NCBI GenBank assembly: GCA_023053685.1
Contig: JALIGW010000028.1
Span: forward strand, 7,166,501-7,230,500
Origin: Diadophis punctatus similis
Taxonomy: Eukaryota > Chordata > Lepidosauria > Squamata > Dipsadidae
Length of the DNA: 64,000 bases
Reading direction: 5' to 3'
The notes beneath the pieces were generated by a model, which ran no database searches, was not told the origin of the DNA, and saw only the letters and a list, made by a program, of their open reading frames with translations. How positions within the stretch are numbered: the stretch's first letter is position 1; the number at the start of each line of letters is the position of its first letter. Below are positions 23,340 through 38,361 of the stretch, in pieces. A program made the translations under genes and the position numbers.

Positions 23340-26300
23340 CTATGTACAAGACTCTTCTTCATCTTCCTGTTTCATCTTTTCAATTAGCTTCTGCCTCTCA
23401 GAAGCTTGCCGCATGCGCATCATCACAAGGCTTTCATAATCCCTCTCAGAAACCACTGAATCCTGTGGAAAGAAGTGACTGCAGTCAGTTTCAGAAGCTC
23501 CATTAGGTCTTTCATACATAATTGTGTTATTCTGGATGAACTATTGAAAGCATCGCCATCACCACCAGCACACAAGAGTAACTTTCAAATGTCTATAGAA
23601 ATACAGAATGTACAGTTAGCACAGATATAATATTACTAATTATAGTATACTGGCAATTTAATTGGCTCTCAGCAAGAAATATTCTTGGGATTTTCAGCTG
23701 AGCTTAGATTTTATAGATATTAAAATTCCTCTTTACAAACAAGACAAACTTTGCACAGTACATAGCATTATTCATCAGGCTGGAAAGTGCTAAAAAGAAA
23801 AATGTTTTGTTTTATATCTGCACAGAAGCAAAATCTCGCTGAAATCTTGCGCGCGCGTCCCCTCACGAATTTTTCAGCAATTTTTTGCTTTTGCACCACG
23901 AAACGTGGTGATGCGCGCGCAACACACCGGTAGCAAGATAAGAGAGCAACCCGCCCCTGTGTGGGATGTAAATAAAATAAATACAAGGGAATGGAATCTG
24001 TTCCTTGGCAAACCTACACCACTGCATTTCACAAAATTAGGATACCAGGCACACCCTCATTAAGACTATAAAAAAAACCCAACAAAAAAGAAAACAAGTT
24101 TGAATAATCTAATCTGCTCTAATCCACAAAAAGGACTTTGGTTTTCCTTTTGGACTGGGTCTGGAGTGTGGTACAAACGAAGTGCCATTGAACATTGAAC
24201 GAAAAGGATAAAAGAAGGAAACAAAATGCCAAAATAGGTTCAAAAAGGCTTTCCAAAGAAAATTGCCTTAAAGTTCATATTTTTTTTAAAATGCTGTGAG
24301 ATTGTAGACTTGCTTTGCTTTAACCCTGCTAGCATTTTAGAAATGTCACGCTGGCATAAACATCTTACATTTAGGTTAGTTTTCTTCTAAGATGGAACAC
24401 ATTACCAAAGGAAATGGGATTGACAGATTAAATCATATATTTTTAGGATTAAGAAGATTAAGGCAGGAAGCCTAACATAACAGATATTAATAATGATTTA
24501 AATGACACTTTGCAAGCAGTGATTTTCTCAATATCAGATGCTATGCAAAACGCAGCAGTAAATGGCTATCTCATATTGTCCAGAGGCATCTACCTAGCCT
24601 CTCTTGCAGAGTGAAGCTGTCCTAAATCTTTAAAGATAGGCGAAGTTCTTTAGTCTCATCATCTACACATGCTACATAAGCGAAAGTATACATATATAGT
24701 GTTGTAAGAATTTTTAATTATCTGGCCAATCAGATTAGTTGGAAAGCTCTATACAGAGAAGCAATTGGATTGTATCAGTTCCAAATTTACTCACATGGCC
24801 TTGTAAGAAAGTATTGCTATAGAAATTATAAAGTGAAGAAGTCTGAGTAGACTTGTAGGCTTCTACATCTCTCAGTAATGGAATTATAGGTTTCAGAATG
24901 TTGATTTTATTGTTTCATTAAATATTAAATATGATTTAGGAAATCTTAATGCAGGAACATTATTTCCAAGATTGAAAGATACTGGTAATTTATCTTGTCC
25001 TTGTTATCTAAAGAAGCAGCTATAACATTCATATAAAGGAGGTTCTCTTTATATGAATATTTAAAACAGCCAATTTAGCTATGATAAATGAAAGTGATCT
25101 GATATTCATTTGTTAAATGTACTTTAACCCTCTGCTCCTACAGCTATTAAGAAACTGCATTAGTACTTCCTATTATACTGCAATAACATAAAGTTTCTCC
25201 TGGCTCCAAGGAAATTAGACCTTTATACACAACACTATACTGCAGACATTCCTGATTTTACCTTGACTGTAGCACAGCAAGTTTCATAGATAAGCAGGAA
25301 CTGAAACAGACTTCAGGGTACCTCTAACCCAAATATCAGCTACTATATCATACTGACTCATATTAGGATGTCTGGAAAAATATTTCTTTGCATAAGTTAA
25401 TGAAGGCAAGAGTGATTACAGGAACAGAAAAATAAATTAGAATTTATCTTCTTGATAGGACAACAAGGTTGATTCAAGTCTTATTTTGATGGATGTTGAC
25501 AATAAGAAGGATGAAAGAATAACCTTTTAGGAAAATAAACTAACATTCTTACAAAAAGGGTAATATTAAAAACCGCCATGTAACCAGAGGAAAGGAAATA
25601 CTTGGGAGAAATAGCTGAAAAATTGTTATAGAATCTACTCCCCCCCCAAAAAATTGCTTTTTAATTCCACAAAGATAAGATCAAGTTCAACAGTGAGGAA
25701 CAAAAGCGTAGACGAAAACACGGGCAAAGACAATTTAAAATATCTCAGGCCATGGATTTTTTTTCTAACCATTTGCCATGTTATTTGATGTAAGTCACCA
25801 GGGCTAGAATTCTGTGTTTTATTGCACCATCCTCATTTCAATAAAGGGGAGGGGAAGGGAGGAAGAGACATTCTATTTGAAACCATATGTGGAATTACAT
25901 AAATCTCTTGTATTTGGGGCTTGGCCAACAGAACTAAATTTGCTAGATCCTTTTTTATTTTCTTATCTGTACCTTCTTCCAGTAACACTCCTGAAGAATA
26001 AAAATATGTGGTTTCAAGGTTCCACAGAAGCTCTAGTTTCTTCTGAGGTAAAATAACATGGGCTGATGCTTCAGAGTCATACACACCTATTTCCTGCAAC
26101 CTAGGCAATTAGGTAATAGTATAAATCCCAGCTTCTTATGTGACTGAGTCAGCAAGGGCTTGGCACAGAACACACAGAAAGAAATTACCACCCACAGAAC
26201 ATATCAGTGGCTGAGCGAGAAGTGAAAAGTAGGTGCTGAAGAAAAGATGCTTGAAACAAGGAAATGCTGAAAATCTGCTATGATCTTTCAACGACTACCA

Positions 26301-29300
26301 AGGAATGAAACCACAATGTGCACTGAACTGGATGGGCTTCCTTCTGTGTTCCCCACTTGGCTGCTTCTCTATTGGTCCATTTCACTGTAAGTATTCATTC
26401 TAAATTTTATTTTGTTTAAAACTCTAAGCCACAGTTACTTAATTTATAAATCCTTCTGGTATTTTTGCTAATAGATGCCTCTCTGGGGAGGGGAGGGGGC
26501 ATAGTGAACTTTTCACAGTAGGAAGCTGAATACATTTCATTATTGTGACAGTTGAACTCTGCGATCCAGGTGTAGCGTTCTACAAGTATTATACCTTCAT
26601 TCAAATTTGATATATCATCACAGTTTGGAAGCCAAGATACAGAACACCTTCCCATGGTAAAGATGGGTAATGTAGGGATGGCAGGCCACAAATAAACAAT
26701 GGAAATTTCCATATCTTCCATATCTGCCTAGCCACTATATACTGTACAATGGGCATCATCTGAATGTGAATGAAGTGATACATCACAGATTGAGAAGCAG
26801 AAAACGGGGAAGACAGCTTTCTGATAGGTTGATCAAATGGAGCAAGCCCAGGTTAGGTATTACTTCTTGACCCAAATAGGAAATGTGAGTAAATTAAAAA
26901 GGCCTGATGAGAAGAACAAGTAAAGCTATTGCAAGTTTATGGAGCAACGAAAGAGGAAATAAAAACTGAATTGAGTGTGAGAAAGTGAAGAGAGGCAGAT
27001 ATTTACTGAAAGCTGTGGAAGAGACTGTGGAAACTAGACTAATAGAGGAGGCTTGGATTGTAAAATAGGGGAGATATAATCTAATGAAATAGAAAGATGA
27101 CGCAAACTAATGCAAAGGGATCTATACCAATAGGGTATAGACTGGGGAATAAGCTCACTCCCAAAGAATGCCATACTTTTAAACATTGCAGGTAGAATTT
27201 AAAGCTATGATGTTCTATGCAAGTAGATAAATAAGTACTACTTTAGTGGGGAGACAAGCTGGTGCTTCATGCAGGCTGTCAGATTCCTGCAGGCTCTGAA
27301 CCTTCCCCGTTGCAACACCTGTTTGTGAGGCGGATCCAGTGGAGGGAGGGGTGCCTTGGATGACCCTGCAGGAAGAGCTGCTTGTCTTTCTGGTGCAAAG
27401 CCAGCTTGCCCTCCTATGGCGCATCTTTGGAAGCATGTGAGCATGTACCATAACAGAGTTAGTAAACTGGCAGCCAAACTACTACTTCTGGCTAATGCAA
27501 CAACGCCATACTCAAATAATAATAATAATAAACTTGACTTGAAAGCACCTCTATTGTACTTCTATGAATTTGGACTGGGAAAAAGCATTCAGGGGTATTA
27601 AAAAAATAAAAGAATCCGGAATTTATTAATTGTAAATATTTTGTAGGTCTTGTACTGTGCTACATAGAGATGCATAACAAATAAAAATATTAGTAATAAA
27701 ACTTTTAATTCTGAGATAAATTTCTGTTTAAGATGCAGAAGCATTTTCTTACATTTGGGCTTTGATATCGGAAACTACACTTATTCAGTATTCTTCTCAA
27801 AACCTTAGTTACTTGGAAGGTTGCAGAATTCTAGCAATGAGAATTATTGTGAAAATTACTTTTGCGGCATTCCTTATACATTCTTTTCTTTAAGAATGCA
27901 AGCAAGTCCTAACTTTGAATACACAGATCTCCTTGTTAATGTCTCTTTTCTTCTTCTTCTAGCAAACAAGAAAGAAGTTCTCTACTCCAGGAGCCTCAGT
28001 TTACCTGAAGACTATTGATTGATCACTTTACTGCTTCTTTCAACATGGACACATGGCGGAGAGGATCTATTAGGTCCTCGGGTTTCTTCAAGCGGCTCTC
28101 ATTCAGGAGGAACAAGAAATTGGGCAACCAGACTATTATCTTGAACCAGAACAGCCAAACATTAGACTCCAATGAACAGTATGAGAAAAAAAGATTCCTA
28201 AGAAATTTCAAAGAAAAGCCAGACTGTTTTTCATGTCAAAGTGAACAAAATCTTACCACTAAAACACAACCACCTCCCAAACCACCTCGCTTATATCTGG
28301 ACACTGCCAGCTGCCCCAATATAATAGACCACAGAGAATCTTCCTCTACAGATATATCCATTTTAAGCACTTCCTGCCATTTTCATAAGGCTACTCAAAC
28401 GCAGCCTGATCTATTATACAAAGCCCAAACCATGAACTCTGAAACTCTCTCCAGGAACAGTAAGCCTCCGTTTGATCCATCAGACCCCTTCCTTTCCTTC
28501 ACACTAGATTTGGGACCCTCACTCCTGGATGATGTTTTACAAACACTCAGAAAACAGAATTTACTATTAAATTAGCTGGAATTCTCACTAAAACCAAGAA
28601 ATTAATCATACTGGCTCTTCCGATTCATGGACTAAGTTATTTTTTGTTCTTTTTAAAATAAATTTGTTCCCAAAGAAAGTTATGCCATCTCTTAGAAATT
28701 GCTATTAAGTAAATTATGTTTACTATCTCATTTTGATAAGCAGGCAATATACTTGTTATACTTAACCAATCAGAAATTCTAGACAATATGTGTAAGAGGA
28801 CGATGGTTTTGGCAGGAAACTCTGTATCTTATGGAATGTATGGATTTGTTTGGGTACAATAATCTTAAATATCTCAGAGCTCAACTGTTATACATAAGGT
28901 TTTGATAGGACACAGAGGGCAAGAGTCCTGATCTACCAATAATGAAATGGGAACTCTAAATATGAAGTTTATCTTCTTTTGTGCCAGTACAGAATTTTTC
29001 TAATTTCTTCCTTCCCCCAATTTGGAGGGAGTGATTGGGGGAATTAATAATCTACATTTATGTCATACTATGAATATAAAATGTGAATGTATATGCTACC
29101 CTTTATTAAACCAATTTGCTTTATTTCCTTGTACATTTTTAAATTTCCAGTGATCAGTATTCATCTAATAGATAAATGGGGAAAGTCTTAGTATTACCCT
29201 TTCTAGACGGCATCTTCAAAAGTATTTGGGTGCAGATTCTACTAGTTCCAGCCAATTTGATCATTGCTGTGATGAAACACATCTGAAAGATGTTAAATTG

Positions 29301-32300
29301 GGGAGGAAGGCTACCCTACTATATCAAGTACTGTATCTACTACTAGCAATCATTTGCAGACCTCATTGTGGTTTATAGTAACTAGCAACTGCTAGTTCAG
29401 CAGTTCAGCTGTTCAAATCTCACAGGCTCAAGGTTGACTCAGCCTTCCATCCTTCTGAGGTCGGTAAAATGAGAACCCAGATTGTTGGGGGCAATATGCT
29501 GAACTCTGTAAACCGCTTAGAGGGGGCTGTAAAGCACTATGAAGTTGTATATAAGTCTAAGTGCTATTGCTATTGCTATCAATTAAAGAAGCAAAAAGCT
29601 GGAATGAGGAAACCATAGTTTCAGAAGCGAGCAGCAAGGGACTTCATCCAAATTGGATCAGAGTCCCAAAAGCAGTTTTGTTGCCAAATTAAAGCAGCTG
29701 CATTAGGCAGATGCAAACATGACTAATGCTATTAATACTTCTACTGAATGCTGAACTCCACCTATTGCTTAAAGCTGAATTGTGACATGAATTCTTGATA
29801 TAAGAAGGGCTTCAATTGTTGTTTCAACTCCAGGGTGATATGAGTACATCAGGGTCAAAAATGAGCTCATGTTTACTTCCTCAGGCTGAGAACAAATATA
29901 GCCAGACTTTGCAATCATCTCATTTTTCTAACACACACACACACAAACAAAAATCAATAGCATTATATACTTCAAGGGGATTGCCAACAAACAGGTTCAA
30001 ACCACAAGATGTTTCCTCCTAGATGCATGAGAATGACAACATTTGTACAATATAGGCCTATAATTGCCATCAAATGGATAAATCAACCCCATGGGTGACA
30101 AGAAAAGGGGAGGTACATGGGAGGAATCTGGAGTGAAACTACCTCACAAAATCTAGAATAGGAAGTTGTAGGAAGGTATTTTCCCATTGGTTTCTTTGAG
30201 CAGTGTAATTGTGAAACATTTTCCTCTCATTAAAATCAATGAGATAGAACAAACTGCTCCAGTTCCAAGCCCAATGTAACTTGCAGGCCCAGAAGAGGAA
30301 TGACAGGACTTGGGGGAAGGTATTATTTTTAGCTACTGAGCTCTTTTAACATATTGCGTGGCATGTGTCATCACAATAAATCCATAGGGGATGTTCACCT
30401 ATTCCACCAAACTGATTATCACAAACATGACTAAATGCGGTTTACTTACAAAACAAATCGGTGACATCTGTTGTCCTCTCTTTTTATTTTAGTTTTTATT
30501 CTTTTTTGCCATAATATACTTAGCAGACTGAAGGAAAAACTACCACAACATACAAAGCAGTGTAAATATAAAAAGCAAAAACACAAACAAGAAACAAAGC
30601 AACACAAAAGGAAAAAACATACGTATTTATATATCACAGGGCCCTTCAGATGTTCACTCATGCTCTAATCTCTTCAGAACTTGACTACTACATGTTCTAC
30701 ATGGGACTGCCCTTGAAGCTTCCACTGGTCCACAATGCAATGATATGGGCAGTAATGCCTTGATATACCCATGTAATACCTCTGCTTTTCAAGTTGCACT
30801 GGTTGCCATTTACTTCTGGGTGTCATTCAAGGTGCTAGTTACCTATAAAACCCTATATGACATAGTACCTGGTTATTACGTTCTCTGTCACTCATAGCAT
30901 CTGCCCAGTCAGCTCAATCCTGCAAAGCAGATGTGCTGAGTTCCTTCAATTAAACAAAGTCCTCTATCAGGATCCAGGAGGGACACCACCACCCTGTAGC
31001 AGCATCTGCCCTCCGGAACAAGATTCCTCCCAAGATCCAGATGGCCCCATTCTGTGATTGTTCAGAAGAGCCATGAAGACTTGGCTGTTCATCCAGGCCT
31101 TTGGTGAAAGAGACTGAGACCCCTCACTTAATTCCATCTGATTAGTCACAGTTGCCACCTTTTAGTCTTTAATGTTTTATTGATTTTATTGTAATTTGTT
31201 AGTTAGAATATGTTAGCTATTTCTTCTGAAATTCTTGCAAAACTACCGTATTTTAAGCTACATTCGGAGTATAAGACGCACCCAAATTTTCAGCCTCTTT
31301 TGGGGGGGGGTGAGTCTTATACTCCGAAAAATACGGTAATTCCTATCTAGATAATACTCTTCAATTGTCTGGAAAAATAAACAATAGATATAGAATCTTC
31401 CAAGACATTTTTCAATTATTCTAATATAGATAATCCTTGATTTATGACCACAACTGAGCCCAAAATTTCTGTTGCTAAGCAAGGCAGTTGTTAAGTGAGT
31501 TTTACCCCATTTTACAACCTTTTTGCCACAATTGTTAAGTGAGTCAATGCAGCTGTTAAGCAAATCATGCAGTTATTATGCGAATCCGGCTTTCGGGATC
31601 CTGCAATGTTCATAAGTGTGAAAACTGGTCATAAGTCTCTTTTGTTCAGTGCCGTTGTAACTTTGGTCACTAAATGAGAGGTTGTAAGTTGAGGTCTACC
31701 TGTAATTTAAGGATTTCAGAAACTGCTTGCACATATAGTCCATACTATGTGATTAAAGGATGTTTTAATTGAATGTAGGGCCATTCTGCAATTTTAAGTG
31801 ACCCACGATCTTCTTCCAAACTAACTCAGCACTGAACAGATGCTTATCTCTTTCATTATTCTCAGTTGGTTAGGGGCAAGATATTCCTTCAGGATAAAAT
31901 ACCGTTCTTTTATCTTCTTTTAATCTAAAAATATACTGATATCAAATACATTTATTTCCTACTTTTTAGCAGGAAATCTACTATGAACACTAAGTACATG
32001 ACCTGATATAAATTGCAATATAATTGCATTAAATTGCTGCTGTGTAGTCAAAAACGTAATTCAGCAATGGATCACCTAATAATATTGGAACAGAACAGCC
32101 CAACCTCTGCGATCTAATAAGGACTTTGTTTATTTAGCACAATTACCTCACCACTATAAGCTATATATTTAATTGGAGCGTCTAGTTCTTTAACTCTTTA
32201 GAAAAGACATGTCAAATGGCCCCTTGAAAAGAAGAAAAAACAAAATAAGTAATAAAGATTTCATAAGAAGCAATAGCTAACGTCTCTCCTGAATCATTCT

Positions 32301-35300
32301 TGACTCCTAGTGACTCCATGGATACACCCACGTTTTTTGGCAACATATGGAAGAGATCTGCCTCTGTGTTCTTCCGTAATGTTTTTTTTTAATTTCTCAT
32401 TTTAAACTATACTCTTGAGATTTCCTGGTAAAATCTCATACAAATCTTTTTTTTTTTTGAATATATGTTTTATTGGTACATTTTTTCTTTAAAAACATAA
32501 AAAATCCATGTCTATCCGAACAGCGTGTTGTCTGGGCATAATTAATTTTGAGTAAAAGTACAACAACCATAATCATACTAGTAATCTTAATAAATATATC
32601 AATATTAATCATAAAATAATAAAACAATTAGTTTGTCCATCTTACAATATTTTCAATACAATTTTTTGTTATCTCTTTAAATTCTTTTTAAATTCTAACC
32701 TCTGTTTTTGTTAGTTAACCATTGGTAAAATATATCCCATGTTAAAAAGTATTCTGTTTCTTCCTTTTCTTTTATCTTAAGTGTCAATCTATCCATGTCA
32801 GCACATTTTAGTATTTTTTTAATTACACTTTCATCTGTTGGGACCTCTTCATTTTTCCATTGATGTGCAAATACTATTCTTGCTGCTGTTACTACATGCA
32901 AAATTAAATATGTATTCCCTTTATTATACTGTTCTGGTAGTATCCCCAGCAGAAATATTTCTGGTTTCAAATCTATGTGTTGTTTTGTCATTTTTTCTAA
33001 CCAAGTATGTATTTTAGTTGAACTTTTTTTGCGTTTGGACATGTCCACCATATATGATAACATGAACCTGGTATCTGATTACACTTCCAACATTTAGCTG
33101 ATAAGTTTTCAAACATCTTTGCTAGCCTCACTGGTGGTAAATGCCATCTATAAAACATTTTGTATAGATTTTCCTTATAGGCCGTTGACATTGTTAATTT
33201 ACAGTTTCTATCCCCCAATTTCTGCCATTTGTCTAGTTCTATTGGGTAACCAAAGTTTTTAGCCTATCCCTCTTTCACTTGCTCTTCTTCCATTTTAATA
33301 CTTAGTAAGTAGCTATAAATTTTTAAAATTAATTTCTCATCTGTCCCTAGCAATATCTGGTCTAGTTCTGTTGGTTCTTTATAGAAACCGTACATTCTTG
33401 CATTTTTCTCTTAATCAGATTTGATCAGCTTAGCTTTTTTGAGATCAGGCTAATACAGCTAGATGCTGCCATCTTCAATGACATAATAAGCAATACAGGT
33501 AGTACTTGACTTACAACCATTTCTTTAGTGGCCACTGGAAGTTACCATGGCACTGAAAAAAGTGACTTATGATAAGTTTTCACACTTATGACCATTGCAG
33601 CATCCCCATGGTCACATGATCAAAATGTGGATGCTTGACAACTGGCATGTATTTATGACAGTTGCAGTGTCCTGGGATCATGTGATCGCCTTTTGCGACC
33701 TTCTGACAAGCAAAGTCAATGGGGAAGCCAGATTCACTTAACAACCGTGTTAGTAACTTAACAACTGCAGTTATTCACTTAACAATTGCGGCAAGAAAGA
33801 TCGTAAAATGGAGCAAAACTCAACAACTGCTTTGCTGATCAATGGAAATTTTGGGCTCGATTGTGGTCGTAGGTCAAGGACTACCTCGACTCAACAGCAG
33901 AGTTCTATTACCAAAACATGAGCAAAAACTTTTAATTGTAGTCAGTTGATCCTCTTTCACTCTTAGGAACGGGACTTCGTACCAATAATACATATCCGGA
34001 CTGCTTGCAATAACTCTGCCAATCTTGTGAACGTTAAAAAAAAATTAGAGCCCAAAATTTCCATTGTTCAGCAAGGTAGTTGTTGAGTTTCCCCCCATTT
34101 TGCCATCTTTCTTGTCACAATTGTTAAGTGAATAACTGCAGTTGTTAAGTTAGTAACAAATAACCTAAATAACCTGGGGTTTCTACTGGATTCTATCCAG
34201 TTGAGTATGGCTAGTTGTAACATTCCTCTCTAATGCATTCTGGTCAAGATAAGCTATGGCAGTAAAGGCAGTCCTGTGGAATAGGAGTAGAAAGGCAATC
34301 ACTCTAAAGAGCTCTTAAATATGTCTGAGGTGGAGCTACACAGGCCGCAATAAACCTCAGCGTCACTGCAAAGCAGTTTCTCAGGACCAGCCACTGTGAA
34401 TTAAGCCCAAATTACCAATTAGCAAAGTAATAAGTAATTATTACTTATTATCACACATAATAAATGCATCTTTAAAAAAAGCTGGCAATATACCTGCTCA
34501 TTAAGTACACAACATCTATTTTTTTCACCCACATATTGCCAGAAAACTGTATTCAGGTCAAGTGCAAAGGCAAAAGGAGGCCAAACTATGGCCAAAGTCT
34601 CTTAATTTTGTTTATTTACATTTGAGCAGAGGCCACAACACTTCGGTTGGGAAATGGGGACAGGAATATATTCCCAGCTCACATATGTACAGTTCTTGTT
34701 CGAAATGATGGGAGTTCTACTCAAGGGAGGGTCAAACTGGGGGGAAAACTACTGTAGAATTATTTTTATTTATTTATTTGTTAAGTTTATTTGCTGCCTA
34801 TCTCACTATGTGACTGCTCTAGGCGGCTTACAATAATATAACAAAGATCACATTTACAATGTACCTACAGATTCTCCTTAGTTTTCCTACCATCACCTAG
34901 TTCCACCCATCTGGCTTTGTGTCTGCAAATTATTTAAATTAGATTATTTTCTAATTGTGTCAAATAGAGGAAAGATATAAAATCAAAATAAATGAACACT
35001 TAAAAATAAAACATTGCATTTGCAGACATTCACATTTCACAAAAACACATTTTTTGCCATCATCAACAACAACAAAAACCTATCATGCTATAAACCATAG
35101 AACAAAACTGTCTTTTTAAATATTATTTTAAAGGTCTACAAGACTATGTAGCCTATTTGGAAATTTGAAAGTGTAGTTAAGATATTTAAGAGGAATTACA
35201 TTTCAAGGAGATTGTATCTGAGATACTTCATACCGCATATTTGCAAAAAAAAAGTATTAAATTAATGAGTTGCTTAAAAATCTGGAGTTTCCAATAATTA

Positions 35301-38262
35301 GAGGCATAATTTTTATTCTGAGTGTAGGGACAAGGTAACTATGGTCCATAGTTGCAAAAGGTGTGGTCCACAGAAGACAGAGAAGCCGTGTTGTTTCCCT
35401 TCTAGCCATTCTGCTTCAGATAGCTGGGAAGGGAGCGGGATCTGCAATCCACATGCACATGCATGCAGCTCTGAATCTGATAGCGTGAGTAGCTCAGCAT
35501 CAAATAGATTGCCCAACCTCTGTCTGAAACATGAGTTCCCAGTATAAGGAACCTTTGAGGGCTACTTGTTTATCCTAACTTCATTACCAGAAAAAACTAT
35601 CGCATTTATCTATTTCCAAGGCTCCCATTTCTTCAGCTGCTAATCCAAGAAATCTAATCCAAGAAATCCAAGAAATTGGGTTTCTTCTGTAACCAATCCC
35701 AACAAAGTAAATGCTGTGGATATTTCATTTCACATTCCTAATTAGCAGTAATTGTATTCATTCTAGCCTAGTGAGTGTACTTGAAGTCCAAACTAACAAC
35801 AAATTCATATTTGTTTCAGTTAGAATAAACCTGAAAAAAGAATGCCTTCCAAATCAGAAATATAAGGTATATGTTGGCAGCACTCAAGTACATGTAAAAT
35901 AAAATTATACTTTAAAACAGAATAAAAGCAGTTTGTATTGGTGTTACCTGGGATATATGTGGGTGAATAGTGCCATCGGCAAACACTGCGCTACTCTGTG
36001 GTTGACCTTCCAGCCAGGTGATTTTTAAAGGATTGTATGTTAGGCCAACTTCATTCTTCACTGCCATCTCCTAACAGATAAAAACGAACAACACCGTGTG
36101 ATCATCTGTATTTCACTGATCCCTGCTTCAGTAATTAACTTGAGCAAACAGAAGAATGGCTGCAGGCAAATAATTGAATGGCTGTGTGAAAAGGAACTGA
36201 GAAGTTCAATCCAGGCTTGCTTTGAGTTCCCTCTCAAGTTGCCAAATTAATTCATATCACTTGATATAGGACAGTAAAGGTTAACCTTTTCGGCACAGCG
36301 TGCCGAAACTGGAGCACGCGGAACCCGGAAGAGAGCAGCTGGCCAGTGCGCATGTGCGAATACCAGCTGTCCGGCGTGCATGCATGCGATGGAACCCGGA
36401 AGAGCAGCTGGCAACAGCACATGTGCTCACAGAGAGGGCTCTGTGTGCCACCTCTGGCACACATGCCATAGGTTCGCCATCATGGATATAGGATATCAAC
36501 TGACAGTAGAAGAACAATAATCCAGTTGGCTTGTATCATTTTACAATATGTTGTAATTCTTTCAATAGAACTCAATATCTATAATTAATATCAATAAATA
36601 CCTATATCAAACAAAAGGGCATTTTACAAAGAGATAAAAAAGCATAACAGTAATGACATTCACCCATGGAAGTACTTGAGGGTGGTTTCTCAACTATTGC
36701 AAACATTTTGTATTTTACACGCAGTAACTTAACTAAAGACCAGTCCTATACACAGTCTTCATTTAACAACTACCTCAGACAGTGACCATTTGCAGTTACA
36801 ACACTGAGGAAACTTTGCAACCAATGCCTGCATTTACACCTTTGCGGTATCTCTCTCTCAATCAAGCGTTCACCCTTACAGTCAGTTAGTAGGCGTTGTC
36901 CTGTGCCTGACCCATTTTTTCCTTCTCCTCTCTGGCATAACAGAGGTTGCCTAAACAAGCGATCTTTCCTCCAGAGCTGCTTTTCTCTGTGTAGTGCATA
37001 GCTAAACTGCACTAAAGACAAATTAATAAGCTCAGCTCTGTGACCTTAATTAGTTGATTAGAACCCTCCAGCTAGCTTGCATTGCTGTCTGACATGGAGG
37101 GGAACCCCTAATCAGTTTTTTAAAAATGGTTTTGATTGCCTCCTAAGCAACTCACTGTTTGTAGCCACCAGCACACTAGGCAAACAACAGTGCTAGTGCA
37201 TTCCTTTCAATGTATATTCCTGAGTGCCCAGTCTGTTATAATCTCTTCCTCTCCAATGAATTTTAATGCAAACATTAATTCTCTTCTTGCTAATTATCCT
37301 AGCACCAGAATAAGCATACCAAAGGATGGGGGAGTGAGGGGAAAGGGGTTATAAGATTTGTTCTTTTAACCAGCTTCCTTGTGAGTTGAGTTCTGAAAAC
37401 CTTCTTCAAAGTTTGGGGTTATATTCTTCTGATAGATGTGATGTTACATGATCACTATTTGAGACCTCATGCTGGCTTTCTCACTGACCTTGTTCGTGAA
37501 GATCACAAATGGTGATGCTGCAGCCATCGTAACTGGAGGCTATTCACCGAGCATCCAAATCGCAATCACATGACCATGGAGTCACTGCGACATCTGCAAC
37601 TTTGAGGACTAGTTGTACGTCTCATTTAGTGCATTGTAACTTTGGATGTTTGCTGAATGACTGGTTGTTAAACAATAACTATCTGTATTTTATAATGCTA
37701 CCTTCAATAATTGCCTGCAGAACCTCTTGCATTAGTGTAGCCATTGTGGTACACCTCCATATTTCCAAGTTAAAATACAAAGCAAAATAACTTACAGCAG
37801 CTTTCACTGTTGCAAATTCCACAACTGCACTTCCAGCCTTCTTGTTAGAGATCAGCAAATTAAGAACTTCACCATACTATCAGAATCAAGAAGAAACATA
37901 ATGTAAGATATAGGCTGAGTTTTCAGAGATTTTACTACAGGGGACACTGGTTCATAAAGGCAATATTATAGTCCAGAAATGATACAGACTCTAAGAACAA
38001 AGGCACCAGCCAAATTATTCTAGTGAAAGGATAGGCAATAAGTGGCCTTTTAAAACTGAATGGACAGCAACTCCTACTGATCATTCTAGCTAGGGCAGAG
38101 GGACAGCTGTATATTATCAGGAAGAACCATAAGTTGTCTGAGCAGTTGCTCGTTAAGTATTAATGTAACAAAGCAAGGTATTATGTAAATTAAATATTTA
38201 CCTTAATGTTTGATAATTCTGCTTCACTAACAGTCCATATCATATTGGGTAATTTTATGTTT

Positions 38263-38361
<99 letters not shown>

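Noticed and set aside
28015..28044. Upstream in-frame ATG of C15orf62
   Set aside because: The human protein starts at the equivalent of 28045 (METWRKGS), and the ten extra residues have no counterpart.
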